Notes: generated from the letters alone by a model not told the origin. A DNA stretch of 64,000 nucleotides from Allacma fusca (GCA_947179485.1 OX359250.1:47899450-47963449), one strand, 5' to 3'. Shown: positions 48,901 through 60,404, counted from the first letter of the stretch. Program-made: numbers and translations.

Positions 48901-49938
48901 TTATGCTCTTTGTAAAATATCAACCGATTGGAGTCGGGCAAATGTGACTTCGTCCATAGGTTATCTGAGCGTTAGCCACGGGTCAGTGATCTGTGAAAAC
49001 ATTTTTGCTCCTATGGAGATAACGCTCTGAGCTTTACCATTTTAGTAGAACCGAACAACCCGCAATAGTATTTTTCAAATTGTAACCACTTCCGGTCCTT
49101 TCATGTAAGAAAATTATAAAATTTTCTCTGACACAATTATCCCATAACGCGTAAAGTATCAGTTGGCGCGATTACCTGAAACTTTCCTAAGGGAAATTTA
49201 GCCGCCTGCATTTTAAAGTTTCAGTTTGAAAACATAATTTGCTTTTGATTAAGGTTTTCCGAATATTTCCAAACCTCTCTAAAATGTAACCTTTCCCAGT
49301 ACATAAAACGGATAATTAAAAAAAATAAATGTATAAATCCGATTTTGACTCCCAATTTTATATTTTTACAAATACTACCCAAACGGACTCTGGAGGCAAA
49401 TCCTACCAGACCCTATCAGATTTATTAAGATTCAACAAAACATTAGCAAGTTCCAGGAAAATAAAGTGAACAACTATGAACCCCAGGTATTTTTAGTGTG
49501 AATATAATAATCTGCCACCACCTCTAGTCCCGTAAAGGAGTTACTTATAAAATATTTGATTCCCACAGTTTGCCGAAAATTCTTTTAAAAATATTTTAAA
49601 TTTACTACATTCGCCTGGATAGATACCTGAGGTCACAGGGTCAAGAAATTTCGGGCAAAGTCGGATTTGTAATGACTTTTTATATCACTTACATTACCCT
49701 GTTGCCTCCTGCAAAATCAATCTGCATTCCCAGTATTGGAAGTAATCTGCAGGATTGTGAGTTGTGGCAAATGACACCAACAATTTAAGTGTTTGTGATT
49801 TTAAAAATTTAAACGTAATTGGTCAATACTTACGGGCAACTAGCACAGTACCTGAAATTACAGAGTATTCTAAATAACAAATCACACTAGCTTGGTTTTA
49901 TCTGGGACATCATTTGTTTTGCTATAATTCAAAAACGA

Positions 49939-50255
49939 GGTGGCCCGACGCCTCGGTGGTGTAGCGTGTCTGTACGGTTGCAGAGGAGTCGGCTTCGACT
50001 CCAGCTCACCCCGCATAACTTCCTGGGTATTTATCTATCTCTCTCTATCCACTTGGCTGTGTGTGAAAGGTGCATGTACCTGCTTTACGCAGGGGATGGA
50101 CATATGGTCCCACTAATTGCACACAGCCACATAACAAGTGTAAACCGATGAGGTCCGGTATATGACTCTCACTTGTAAGGGAATCATACGCATTAATGTA
50201 ATTTCGATGTACTATGGTGTGCCAAGAAGTACTTAATAAATACATACATACATAC
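49939..50255 (+). mobile_element. tRNA-derived SINE with 15-base target duplication
   Basis: 317 bases flanked by ATAATTCAAAAACGA (49924-49938 and 50256-50270). The head has an A-box-like TGGTGTAGCGTG (49957-49968) and a B-box-like GGCTTCGACTCC (49991-50002) at tRNA spacing, so it would be transcribed by RNA polymerase III. The body carries no homology I recognise, and the tail is (ATAC)n (about 50240-50255). A long target duplication and a simple-repeat tail indicate LINE-assisted insertion. The perfect duplication suggests it is young. Confidence 0.85.
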
Positions 50256-52950
50256 ATAATTCAAAAACGATATTTGATTGTTTTGCAATACAAATCCCAA
50301 TTTTTATGCTCCAAGAGGTACAACTTCGAAAAGATCTTCCACGCCACTTTATGTGTATCACAGACGTTGTGATGCAAGCTTAACTAAAAACTTAGCGAAC
50401 ATTGCTTTACAGCCATATACTAGTTTCTTTTTGTTTTAATATATCCTACAGATAATTCGTTAAAAAAATTTGAACAATTAAACTCCTGGGTTGACATGTG
50501 TGTGCAAATTAGGTTTAACTTATTTGCTTATATCCTGCCAATGAGAATATACAATTGAACCAAATCTCCTGGAACTGCACTAGATATTTAATCTATTTTC
50601 AAAATTTGTTTAGCTTTAATACAAATTATATGCATTGCAAATAATTGTCGTTGAAATTTATAACTTCTTCCCAAAATTAATGCATTTTTTGAGCTAGTGG
50701 GATTAAATAAATTTTGTAAATATTTGGAAAAGGATTAACTAGTAAATGAAGGGGGAACTGGATATTTCGGGCTACCCTTCCGTACATGGAATAGAGGGGG
50801 AAATCTATTTTTTAGTCCCTGAATTGGTCCGTCAATTCGTATTAGAAATTGTGGGGGTTGATGTTTGAACGTCCACATAAATATAAATCATATCCTTGTT
50901 TGTATTACAGCATCAAAGAATATGGGAACCAAAGGACGAATCATGAAAGGGTAAAAGTCAGAAAGCTAAAGTCGAAATAAATTATTAATTTACACCCCAT
51001 TTGAAATATTAGTGGGGATTGAGCAACCTGTAGTTTTCCATAGATTTTCTTCACACGTGGGTAACACGTGAAGTAAAATAAACAAGGAATGAGCTAATGA
51101 AGTCTAACGTAATTACAAAAGTGACCATGATTTCTGATTCAAACTTAAATTTCTATTCAAAATTGAATTCCAATTCAAACTTAAATTTCTATTCAAAATT
51201 GAATTCCAAATCAAACTACGCTACTCATAAATCAGAATATGCAAAAGGTGAGCTAATAAATAGTAGAGCTTCGTTATATGTGACCATAGAATCTGCGCAA
51301 AATATAATATGGAGTTTAAAATTTTACCAAGCCCATTATCTCATTAGCGTGAGTCTGACCATACAAGTAACAAAATATATTTGTATTGGATAAAATCGGA
51401 TCATTCGTTTCGCCTCAGGAAATTAAATAGGTCTCATTTAAATACTTGTTAATATATTCTGCTCCGTCAGAGACGCTGAAAGAGGTACACATTTTTTATG
51501 GTCCTTGTTACATTATCGACCCACTGGAGTCGGGCAACAATCACTTTGCACCTTCTTGCCCTTAAAGCTGGCCAGAAATGTTTTTGAAAGTAGCAATTTA
51601 AAAATTTGACGTAGAGGGAATCTGTGTAAACATTTTGACTCCTATGGAGAGTTTTTCAAGTTCTGTTGCAAATCTTAGCTCATGCAATTGAATTTCCACA
51701 AACTTTCCGCTTCTTTGTTCTGGATTTGTTTTGAGGGGGAAGTACCGAGTTTCTTTTAGTTCCTTCTTGGCGGAAAAATTATTGAAATTTTGGTCGAAAA
51801 ATTGGTGAATTTGAATATGCCGCCAGAATTTTAACAAGGATTTGGAAATTTCAACGGACGTAATTTTATTTTGTAGACCTTTAACAAATTTCCATGTGCT
51901 ACTATAGATCGACATTTGCTTATGCGACCAAAGTCATTCCAGGTTATTAAAATTACTCCACGGCCTCATTTTTTTAAATTTTCAAATCCTGTCGACCTGA
52001 ATTAGACTTGTTTATAAATTATTTTAAATTTATGACATACGAGTAATTGTCCTGAGTGGGTAGGAACCAGGTCTTAGACTATTTTCTTTTAGACAAAATT
52101 TTTTTTTTCAAAAAATCCCAGCTAAAATTTTCTAAATCAGTAAACTAATACAAAGACTTGAGTCGGGATTACTATGGCGACGCAATCGAAGTATTCCACT
52201 TGGTTCTACGGTAAGTACATCAGAAACTTATAGGTGATTCGAATTCATAGGTTGAAGAAACATTTTGATAGGCCAAAAATTCAAGTCAAAATTTGATTCT
52301 GGATTACCCAGACAGTTCCATGACAGTACAAATTTAATCTTTCGGGACGTATCAAAAATGTTTAAGAAACCTCAGTTATATATTTATATATAATATAAAA
52401 AAAATCAGATACGTATGTTTAAGATGTAGCGTGTGTATGTTAATCGCCACTTAAAATATTATTTGTACTAGACTTCGCTAGGTTCACATCAGTTACGTGA
52501 TATTTCTTACCAACGATCAATTTCACGTTTCTGAAAATAGAGACCAACAAAATACTTCCTCTAAAATCCCTAAAATTTTGTATAAAAGAGTGTTAAAACA
52601 TTTTCTGAAACTAATTTCGCGTGAGAACATTCTAAAGAGAATCCGACAGTAAACTTCAGTTTTCCTGACCCCTGCGAACTTAAAACTCGACCTAAGTTAG
52701 TTCGATTTCTTAATTCGAGAAATGCTGGAATAATTATTACAATTACTACAAATGGGGAAATTATAATTATTAAAATATTTATTTTTCACTCCCTTATGTG
52801 GGCTAGAGGGGGAGGAAGGTCAAATGATGATGGTCACCCTGTACATTCAAATAAAACAAAAAAATGCATCAAAAGATAAATTATTTGTATTTAAATAGGA
52901 AATTTTGGGCTCAGTATTTATAATTTTAGTATTTAAAAATAACATTTTAG

Positions 52951-54498
52951 CAGGGATGTCAATTTCCAATTTTGTGATTACAATTAACGATTAACGATTA
53001 CTTCGAAAACAAAATGAATTTATAATTACAATTAATGATTAATGGGCTTATAACTAATAATTAATAATTACGATTAACGATTACTTTAAAAATATTATTC
53101 ACTGATGATTACAATTAACGATTACTTTAGAAATAATTTTCACTGATGATTACAATTAACGATTACTTTAGAAATAATTTTCACTGATGATTACAATTAA
53201 CGATTACTTTGAAAATATTATTCACTGATGATTACAATTAACGATTACTTTAAAAATAATTTTCATTGTTGATTACAATTAACGATTACTTTAGAAAAAA
53301 TTTTCACTGATGATTACAATTAACGATTACTTCGAAAATAATTTTCATTGATGATTACAATTAACGATTACTTTAAAAATAATTTTCATTGATGATTGCA
53401 ATTAACGATTAATGATTATTTTGAAAATTAATTAATTGAGGATTGCAATTAACGATTATCTTTTAACAAAATATTTAATTGTCGATTACAATTATTAATG
53501 TTTATTTTTTTAAACATTTAATTGTCGATTACAATTATTGTTATTTTTTTTTAACATTTAATTGTCGATTACAATTATTGTTCAATCAATCAAGGCCTGT
53601 TCGGCCAGTTTATTGCATTTACTCGGGCTTACCCATAATGCATTACATAGATACCAATTTTTGAATGCATGAAATTAGGAAGAAGGCTAGTTGTTTACAT
53701 AGATTCACGTCGGCGTTACAAATATTACGAAGGACTAGTCTCTTGAGATGTGTGAAAAGTACTTAGTTCTAATATCACATAAGTACTTGCAGTCATACAG
53801 AATGTGCTCAATGTCATAAAGTGTAGGTGGGCCACACAGCTAACAAAATTCTTCATTAAATATAATACAGTTCATTCGATAGATTAGCGTACTGCTGTTG
53901 AGTCGAAACTGGCACAGTAGGGCTTTGAGTGACAATGGAATGTGGGTATTTAGATACTGCTTGCATTTATCATTTTAATAAGCTAACTTGTACAAAGGGT
54001 GAGACGAGGAGTTCAGGATTCTGTTCATGTCGTGTAAACTGCTCTGATCGTAAACAGAGTGTATTATATCCTTTATATTATCAGCCAGATACACCGGACA
54101 CTGCTTAGTAAAAACTTCTTCGAACCCTAGACTGCTTAGAATTTTGGAGACGTCGCCAGCCCGATAATTGATGATTACAATTGATAATTGATTTTTGAAA
54201 ACGGCTAATTGATTATTACAATTAATAATTGATTTTTGAAAACGGTTAATTGATGATTACAATTGATAATTGATTTTTGAAAACGGTAAATTGATGATTA
54301 CAATTGATGATTGATTTTTGAAAAAGGTTAATTGATGATTACAATTGATGATTGATTTTTGCAAAAAGGTTAATTGATGATTACAATTGATGATTATTTC
54401 AAAAAATCCAAGCTTACTAAATTAACGATTGATGATTAATAATTAGTAATCATTAATCGTTAATCATTAATCGTGATTATTAATCGTTGACATCCCTG
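52951..54498. mobile_element. hAT element with 8-base TSD, itself split by a LINE fragment
   Basis: The ends are CAGGGATGTCAA and TTGACATCCCTG. CATTTTAG is duplicated at 52943-52950 and 54499-54506. The outer parts are repeats of GATTACAATTAACGATTAC (left, period near 48-60) and TGATTACAATTGATAATTGA (right). Between about 53581 and 54163 the pattern is interrupted by a LINE 3' fragment. The hAT portion encodes nothing. Confidence 0.9.
53581..54163 (-). mobile_element. LINE 3' fragment nested in the hAT element
   Basis: Minus-strand translation from 54155 gives VSKILSSLGFEEVFTKQCPV, YDQSSLHDMNRILNSSS, KALLCQFRLNSSTLIYR, then C-stop-LCGPPTLYDIEHILYDCK: the C-x2-C...H...C zinc-knuckle-like end of Jockey/R1-type ORF2. 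In-frame stops fall after LYKLAY, within the knuckle and after HISRD. The 3' tail reads TTGATTGATTGAA. It is a 5'-truncated, dead insertion that must be younger than the hAT element around it. Confidence 0.7.
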
Positions 54499-54506
54499 CA
54501 TTTTAG

Positions 54507-56784
54507 TAATCATTAACAATTCAGGGAGTCACTAAAATCTATGATGAAATGATGTAGAGCATTGTTAGAAATAGAAAAAACTGGGCCATAATATTCTTCA
54601 TTCCGCAAATTGATTTAATATTTAGTTGACCAGACAAGCAGCAACTCAAATTAATGGTTTATTCAGAATATTAAAAAACATTTGAAATGCATTCAGTAGA
54701 AATTGGGACATTCAACAGATATTTGGACAATCTGGTAAACACATTCTAATTTAAATTTTTATTACAATTTCGGGAATAACAATAATATACGAAGTAGAAC
54801 CAATAAAAACGGAATTAAGGAAACAAGTGTTTTTTAATTATAATTTCCACGCCGTATTAATTCTTTTTGACGGTAATCACTCCATGTAATGCAGTTAATA
54901 AAATTTCTTCAGAATAAATCATGAAAGGAGATCACGATACAAATGCATACGTTCAATATCATTAAAATTCAATCGTAAATGAGGATGTTCCAGCAATATT
55001 TTTTGTTTGTATTTGTATTATAGAAATAAAATATAATTTTAGAATTGCACCGATAGCATTTGTAAAATATTTCAGCATTGACGCCACACAACATATTGTG
55101 TAAGGGAAATCGCTGTTAAGCCAATGAGGTTAAAAAAGTCTCGGGATTGAAAAATGGAGGTGAGAAATCGTCACAGTTGACAATATGAGGCAACGTGTTG
55201 TGAGGTGTTCGTCCCTTTTGTTTATCCCAAAGAGCAATTTAAGCCCGAGACCTTGCACTAGAACTGTAAACTAATTTTAAAATTTGATGAACTTTAATAC
55301 GAATTTTAATAATTGAAAGTAAATTGTTGTCGAAATTTGGAATTCTACCAGCGTTAATGCATTTTTGACAAATTGTAGAAAAAAATGGTTCAAATTAGTT
55401 CAACTGAGAATTTGTCTTTAAAATTTTATCGCAAAATCCACTCGTTACTTTTTCAAGCCCTTTTGCACATCTTTGCTCCTGTAGTTGAATTTCCACAACC
55501 TGACTCTTTTTACGCACTGTGTCAAAAATTCTTAACGTATGTTCAGAACTCTAAAGTCTCTCTTCTGAACGACAACGAGATTTCCTACAAAATTAAGGGT
55601 CGGAAGTTTTTTGTAACATCTTAAATTTGAGTAAACAAGTCAAACTTTAAAGACGTTTTCCAAAAACAACCCTGAATTAAAACTCGAAGTTCTTTACCCC
55701 TGGACCCATAATTTTTGAGGTATTGGTTTTGAATAAATTTCAATACAACAAAATTAAAAATTATTTGACCGATCATGGGGGAACCGGATGTTTCCTACTA
55801 AGCTTCCTGACATAGGCCAAAGGAGTAAATCAATTTCTCTGCACTCAAAGTCTCTGTACAATTGGTTCCTGAATTTGGAGCTAGAAATTGCAGGTTTTTT
55901 TTTGAAAAATATATTAATTAGAAGGATGTGTATTGGCAGTAAGTAAAAGTTGAAATAAATGCTGCTTTATAAGCTACTCGAAATTTTATTTACGAGTTAG
56001 GTATATTTAAACTAAAGATAACTTCTTCCTCAGTGAAATGACTTAAATGCTTTAGGAACAAATAGTCAGTGTCACTCTGTACATTCAGATTAAACAAAAT
56101 GAATGAAATAATTCCGTCTTGGACTGGGAACGGTTGGAAAAATAATTAAATTTAATAAAATTTGTTGCATGATTATGCACAATTACTTACAAGGCTTCGC
56201 GAGCAAATACTGATGTAAAGATACAACACAAAAATATTTAAAACTGACAAGAATTCCTAGTGTTTCTACAATCTTTCTTTTAAAACCCCGTAATGTCTTC
56301 TATAATAGAGTTGAGTGTTTACAATTTTAAAACCAAATTAATATTTTTAAATGTTTAAAGCTTTTTGAAATCTTTTGTTAATACAAAACCACTGTTTTTG
56401 CAAACCACTGGCGCTAAATAATGAATTAGGACAATTAAATGTTTTAGATAATTAACCTTAAAACTTTCTTCAAACTAAATGGGCTTGAACTAGTCGAAAC
56501 AACTCCAATGTTTACTGTAGAGGAGCAATAATGGTCATAGTGTAATTATGTGTTTTTGCCAAACTGCCAAATATCCTGCCTAAGATGTCCAAAATGCAGG
56601 GCATTTTCAAGGTAATACATAGGTATCATAGGTGTTATAGTTCCATTAGGATGTCTAGTAATGCAAAAATTATGACGAGGCAGAATTTTTCCTAGCTTGT
56701 AATTGCTGTGATGTAAATCATAGAAATGTCATCATGTTGAATCGTTTACAGTAATTCTTTTTAAAGTACCTGATTGGCTACAGG
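54507..56784. repeat. Type I array segment, no gene seen
   Basis: Contains motif copies 54849 and 55081, block f (55390) and block c (55790). The open frame 55385-55624 overlaps block f. Its relative at 20740-20999 reads in a different way, so I do not call it a gene. Confidence 0.5.
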
Positions 56785-57020
56785 TACGTAAGAAAATTTT
56801 TCAGGTACAGGTCCATATATTGTGTATATTTTGGGTACGGGTAAAATTCAGGTACAGGTATGCACTACTTGCAAAATAATCAGGTCCAGGTACCAACATT
56901 TATTTAATGGGTACTTTTATTCAGGTACGGGTTTGGGTACGATGTTTGCCGGTACCCACTATTTGGGTCCAGGTTCAGGTGGAGGTACAGAATTTGTGTA
57001 CCGATGCGATGCACTGCCTT
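56785..57020. repeat. Word-repeat stretch of GGTACAGGTACGGGT
   Basis: Degenerate CAGGTACAGGT and CGGGTTTGGGTAC words. The right edge GATGCGATGCACTG has a hAT-like CAGTGCATCG complement. No target duplication was seen. Confidence 0.5.
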
Positions 57021-57264
57021 GAATATTATGGTACAGATAAGGAACTTGTTTCTAATCAGGACTTATTTCCTTTAGTTTGACACCACTCAAATGTGAGAAT
57101 AGAAAGTAATCATAATCGTAAACACAGATAGGTAGAAAGACCACACAAAACGGGCAAAATATAAAGTGGAGTTTAAAAAAATGCAAATCATATTATTCAT
57201 GACAGTGCGTGCGCCCTTAAATGAAACAAATCTGTCTCCCTGAGTCAAGCTCTTTTTATGGGTG

Positions 57265-57510
57265 AAGTGAAACGACGTTCCATAGTGTATTCGTCTGTGT
57301 GTTTGCTTGTCCGACCTCACGATAATATCCGAGCCCGTGCTACCAGTGAAGTCGAACTTTTTACAGTAAAACATTTGACAAAACTTTGTTCATTTCGGAA
57401 ACCGTCGGGTCATCCGTTTGACCTCAAGAAATTAAAAATGGACACTTTTGAACTCATGTTAACACATTCCGCTCGATCAGAGGCGCTGCCCTAGTTACAA
57501 GGATCCGGAG
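57265..57510. repeat. Dispersed repeat S, copy
   Basis: GTTTGCTTGTCCGACCTCAC, CGGGTCATCCGTTTGACCTC, AGAAATTAAAAATGGACAC and CTCGATCAGAGGCGCTGCCC parallel the copy at 48620-48900. The overlapping open frame is a by-product. Confidence 0.5.
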
Positions 57511-57707
57511 CGTGTGCAAATATTTGGGCTGACACAAATAAAAAATTAATTTTAACACATTGTAACATTTAAATAGGAAATGTGAAGAATTCAGTAGTTA
57601 AATATTTGAAGTTCGAGGCCACTTTTTAGATTTTTCATATTCGCCTAATGCTATTTATAGGAAGATTATACAGTGTGGATAACGTTCAGAATATCAAGCT
57701 AAGCTGG

Positions 57708-58010
57708 GTCTAGGTCTTCTCACAACTCAAGTTATCACGTTATTTGAACTTAAAGTTGACCCTTAAATTGAATTTTCAACTCAATTTTGGCCTCATTGTA
57801 TTTGACCAGCTGTTAAATCGATTTGTTAATTAAAAGTCACTTAAAGGAAACCAACTTATACAGCTTGTAGCTTCAATATTTGAAGTTGACAATTTCAAAG
57901 AGTAACATCTGCACAAATTGAAGTTGAATTCAAATCGACTTGAAGTTGATTTAAATTGAGGCGAACAATTTAACGTGCCATTAAATACTTCTGCTTAATA
58001 TAAAAATATA
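57708..58010. repeat. Truncated relative of the 23471 hAT-like element
   Basis: TCACAACTCAAGTTATCACG, TTATTTGAAC and AACGTGCCATTA-ATACT match the left 300 bases of the element at 23471. The right part is missing. Confidence 0.6.
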
Positions 58011-59529
58011 ATGGAAAACAAATCTTCAAATTTTGTTCGGCAAATTGATGACTTCATCCAAAGACCATTTGTTCTGAGATGGTGGCGGCAAATCACAGGT
58101 GATTTTATCTTGAAGAAAACTAATGTCGATATTTGAGTCGAAAATAGGGAAAGTTGTTCATTGCGCTAATAATTTAACTAGAATTTATAAATTTGAAATT
58201 CAGGTTGACAAAATTTACAGCAAATATTTTTTCAAAAAGCTATTTTAGGATAAATGAATTATGTGAGACTTAAGTTATTAGAGTTTTTGATATTACTTCA
58301 GACCTTCAAAATTGATATTTTCAAAATTTGGAACTCCGGACTGAATAAATTGTTTAACAAATTATTTATTTACTCCATCATTAGATAATTAATCCCGAGG
58401 GGAGCACGTGTCAGATTATTCTTTCTGGACAAAAAATAGGTAATGTCAAAAACCTTGTCAAAATTTAAGATTTTTTCAAAAATTCTAGATCAAAAATTTA
58501 CAATCCCTAAATAAAAATAAAAATTTGGTCGGAAAGTCAAGATATATTGATGTTAAAAGTAGACGCCACTTGAAATGTAATTGATGATAGCGTGCGAATA
58601 TCTACTACTTGTGTTGCTTGTGTAAACAACTTTGTAGTGGTCACATCGGTGCTTGAAAGCAAAACAATTGCCCATTGGGATTGAATATAAGAGTTCCTAA
58701 GATAGTTATACAGCAGAAGACTATTTAAATATAACGCTTCGACGCCACATGATACATTGAGCCTTGAAAAACTTAAAGGTCGTTTGAATTTTCTATAAGT
58801 ATTTAATGGTGTTTGTTGTTTGAATAAACAAATTGAACACTGACACAGGTAAATAACTAAAACGTATGGAAAAGGACAACGGAGGGGAAATAAATATTGC
58901 ACTCTATTGCTGTGAAAACTTGTCCTTTGTGTTTCCCCACAAGAAGTAAACTTCAGTTTTCCTGACCCCTGCGACCTTAACTCTCAACCTAAGTTAGTGA
59001 AGTAAATTCGAGAAAGTCTGGAATAATTACATTTGCTAAAATTGGGGAAATTATAATTAATAAATAATTATTTTTCACTCCCATATGTGGGCTATAGGGG
59101 GAGGAAGTCAAATGCTGATGGTCACTCTGTGCATGCAAATAAAGCAAAACAAATGCATCAGAAGATAAATTAATTGTATTTAAATTTTGGGTTCAGTAAT
59201 TAAAATTTTAGTATTTAAAAATATTATTTTAGTAATCAATTAAAAATTCAGGGAGTCACTGCAACATCTCATGAAATGATGTAGAGAATTGCTAGAAATA
59301 CGAAAAACTGGAGCTTCGAGGCCACTTATTTATAATATTTTTCATCCGCAAGCAGACTTAAATTATATTTTGACAATACAAGATAAGCAGCAACCGAAAT
59401 TGATAGTTTATTTAGAATATTAAACAACATCTGAAATGCATTGAGTAGAAATTGGGACATTCAACAGGTATTCGAAGAATCTGGTAAACACATTCGAATT
59501 TAAAATCTAATCACACTAGTAGTAGCAAG

Positions 59530-59599
59530 AATGTCGATCTATCACATAATCAATAAAATCTCCATGGAGATTTTATTGATTATGTGATAGATAGACATT
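59530..59599. repeat. Palindrome with 35-base arms
   Basis: The arms meet at CTCCATGGAG with one mismatch and no loop. Thirty bases on, a second palindrome (about 59629-59662, TTCATTCTGAAGGC-TC-GCCTTCAGAATGAA) follows. A CA-dinucleotide run lies at 59757-59780. Together they mark the right boundary of the type I array. Confidence 0.75.
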
Positions 59600-59814
59600 T
59601 TGCTATATAGGGGTACTGTGAGACGCGTATTTCATTCTGAAGGCTCGCCTTCAGAATGAAATGTGCGTGGGCGGCTCAACCTGTTGCTGCTAGTGGGGAA
59701 CCCTTTCAAAGAGAGGGAAAACTCAAGGGTCCCTTTTTCCTACGACTGTTCCGCTACACACGCACACACACACACACACAGCTCTAAATTCCAATAACAT
59801 GCAGTTACCAGGGA

Positions 59815-60400
59815 TTTTCAAATTTGTTTGACGGGTTTCGGAGGATTTTTGAAATCGTTGAGGACCTACCGGCAGAGAGATAATAGTCGGGGATTATCTT
59901 CCAGGGAGATTTACAAAAATCCGACCCACCGGCAGATACCTTGCGTAAGTGGATTTTTTTTGGCGGGGATTTCACGTCTTGTAAAGGATTTGTTTTGCCA
60001 ACACGGATTTTGAAAATCGTTGATCTTTTTTCAGCAGGGATTTTTGAAATCGTTGAGGACCTACCAGCAGGGAAATTCGGGGATAATCTTCCAGGGAGAT
60101 TTACAAACATCCGACCCCCCGCCAGTTACGTTACGTAAGTTGATTCATTTTTGGCGGGGGGATTTCACGTCTTGTAAAGGATTTGTTTTTGCCAACAGGG
60201 ATTTTGAAAATCGTTGTCCTTTTTTTTTCAGCAGGGATTTTTTGAAATCGTTGAGGACCTACCATCAGCAGGGAGAAAATAGTCAGCAGGAAAATTCGGG
60301 GATAATCCTCCAGGGAGATTTACAAACATCCGACCCTCCGACAGTTACCTTCCGTAGGTTGATTTTTTTTTGACGGGGGGGGGGATTTCACGTCATGTTA
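59815..60400. repeat. Tandem copies of dispersed repeat R
   Basis: GGATTTTTGAAATCGTTGAG (near 59843, 60039 and 60237) recurs three times, each followed by CAGGGAGATTTACAAA-ATCC and GGCGGGGATTTCACGTCTTG-like phrases. The period is about 195 bases. It is the same family as 24518 and 36180. Open frames here are repeat by-products. Confidence 0.7.
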
Positions 60401-60404
60401 GGGA

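Larger units (their letters stand above)
4721..59323 (+). repeat. Directional array of a short ACGCC(A/G) motif in an AT-rich context
   Basis: The core ACGCCAC starts at 5628, 7044, 15288, 19987, 24718, 29946, 36024, 41738, 45241, 50341, 55081, 58563 and 58742. The variant ACGCCG is at 9524, 22313, 29363, 33548, 39312 and 54849. ACGCCAG or ACGCCAT is at 38794 and 4721, ACGCT at 25752, 33394, 37098, 38111 and 42433, ATGCT at 40008, AGGCCAC at 57617 and 59319, and GCGCCA at 34359. Most are preceded by TT(C/T/G)(G/C/A) and, 8-20 bases further up, by a run such as AAATATTT. Most are followed by AT-rich sequence. At about one-third G+C, roughly one ACGCCAC per strand would be expected. I count 13 on the + strand and two on the minus strand (near 4885 and 61262). 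Read as codons, most copies give (F/L/I)(D/H/N)A(T/A/V). Stops follow within ten codons in many copies, so a coding role is unproven. Confidence 0.6.
48400..59520. repeat. Ancient diverged repeat array, type I (right part)
   Basis: Blocks shared with the left part: d at 48395, 52790 and 59078 (TTTTTCACTCCC-TATGTGGG, CTA-AGGGGGAGGAAG); b at 49509; e at 50455; c at 50755 and 55790; f at 55390. The 52790 and 59078 copies are the closest pair and continue in parallel for about 400 bases (CTGACCCCTGCGA upstream, GGTCACCCTGTACATTC-like downstream). Motif copies lie at 50341, 54849, 55081, 57617, 58563, 58742 and 59319. No intact gene is seen. Confidence 0.65.

Noticed and set aside
49957-50002. A genuine tRNA gene
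   Set aside because: The A- and B-box-like elements are at tRNA spacing, but the acceptor stem does not close, and the unit has a long unrelated body, a simple tail and a target duplication, so it is a SINE.
4721-59323. The motif read as a minus-strand protein signature (S/C/N)GV(K/E)
   Set aside because: The third base of the glycine codon never varies, as it should in a conserved coding motif, and frames break quickly. The alignment holds better as nucleotides or in the + frame.
4721-59323. CRISPR-like array
   Set aside because: Spacing is irregular (0.1-5 kb), the repeated core is only 7-11 bases, and the DNA is clearly eukaryotic with spliced genes and SINE/LINE elements.
59828-60373. 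Overlapping frames at 59.8-60.4 kb as a gene
   Set aside because: They follow the 195-base tandem repeat and encode repeated FLKSLRTY-type segments in different frames with no conserved order.
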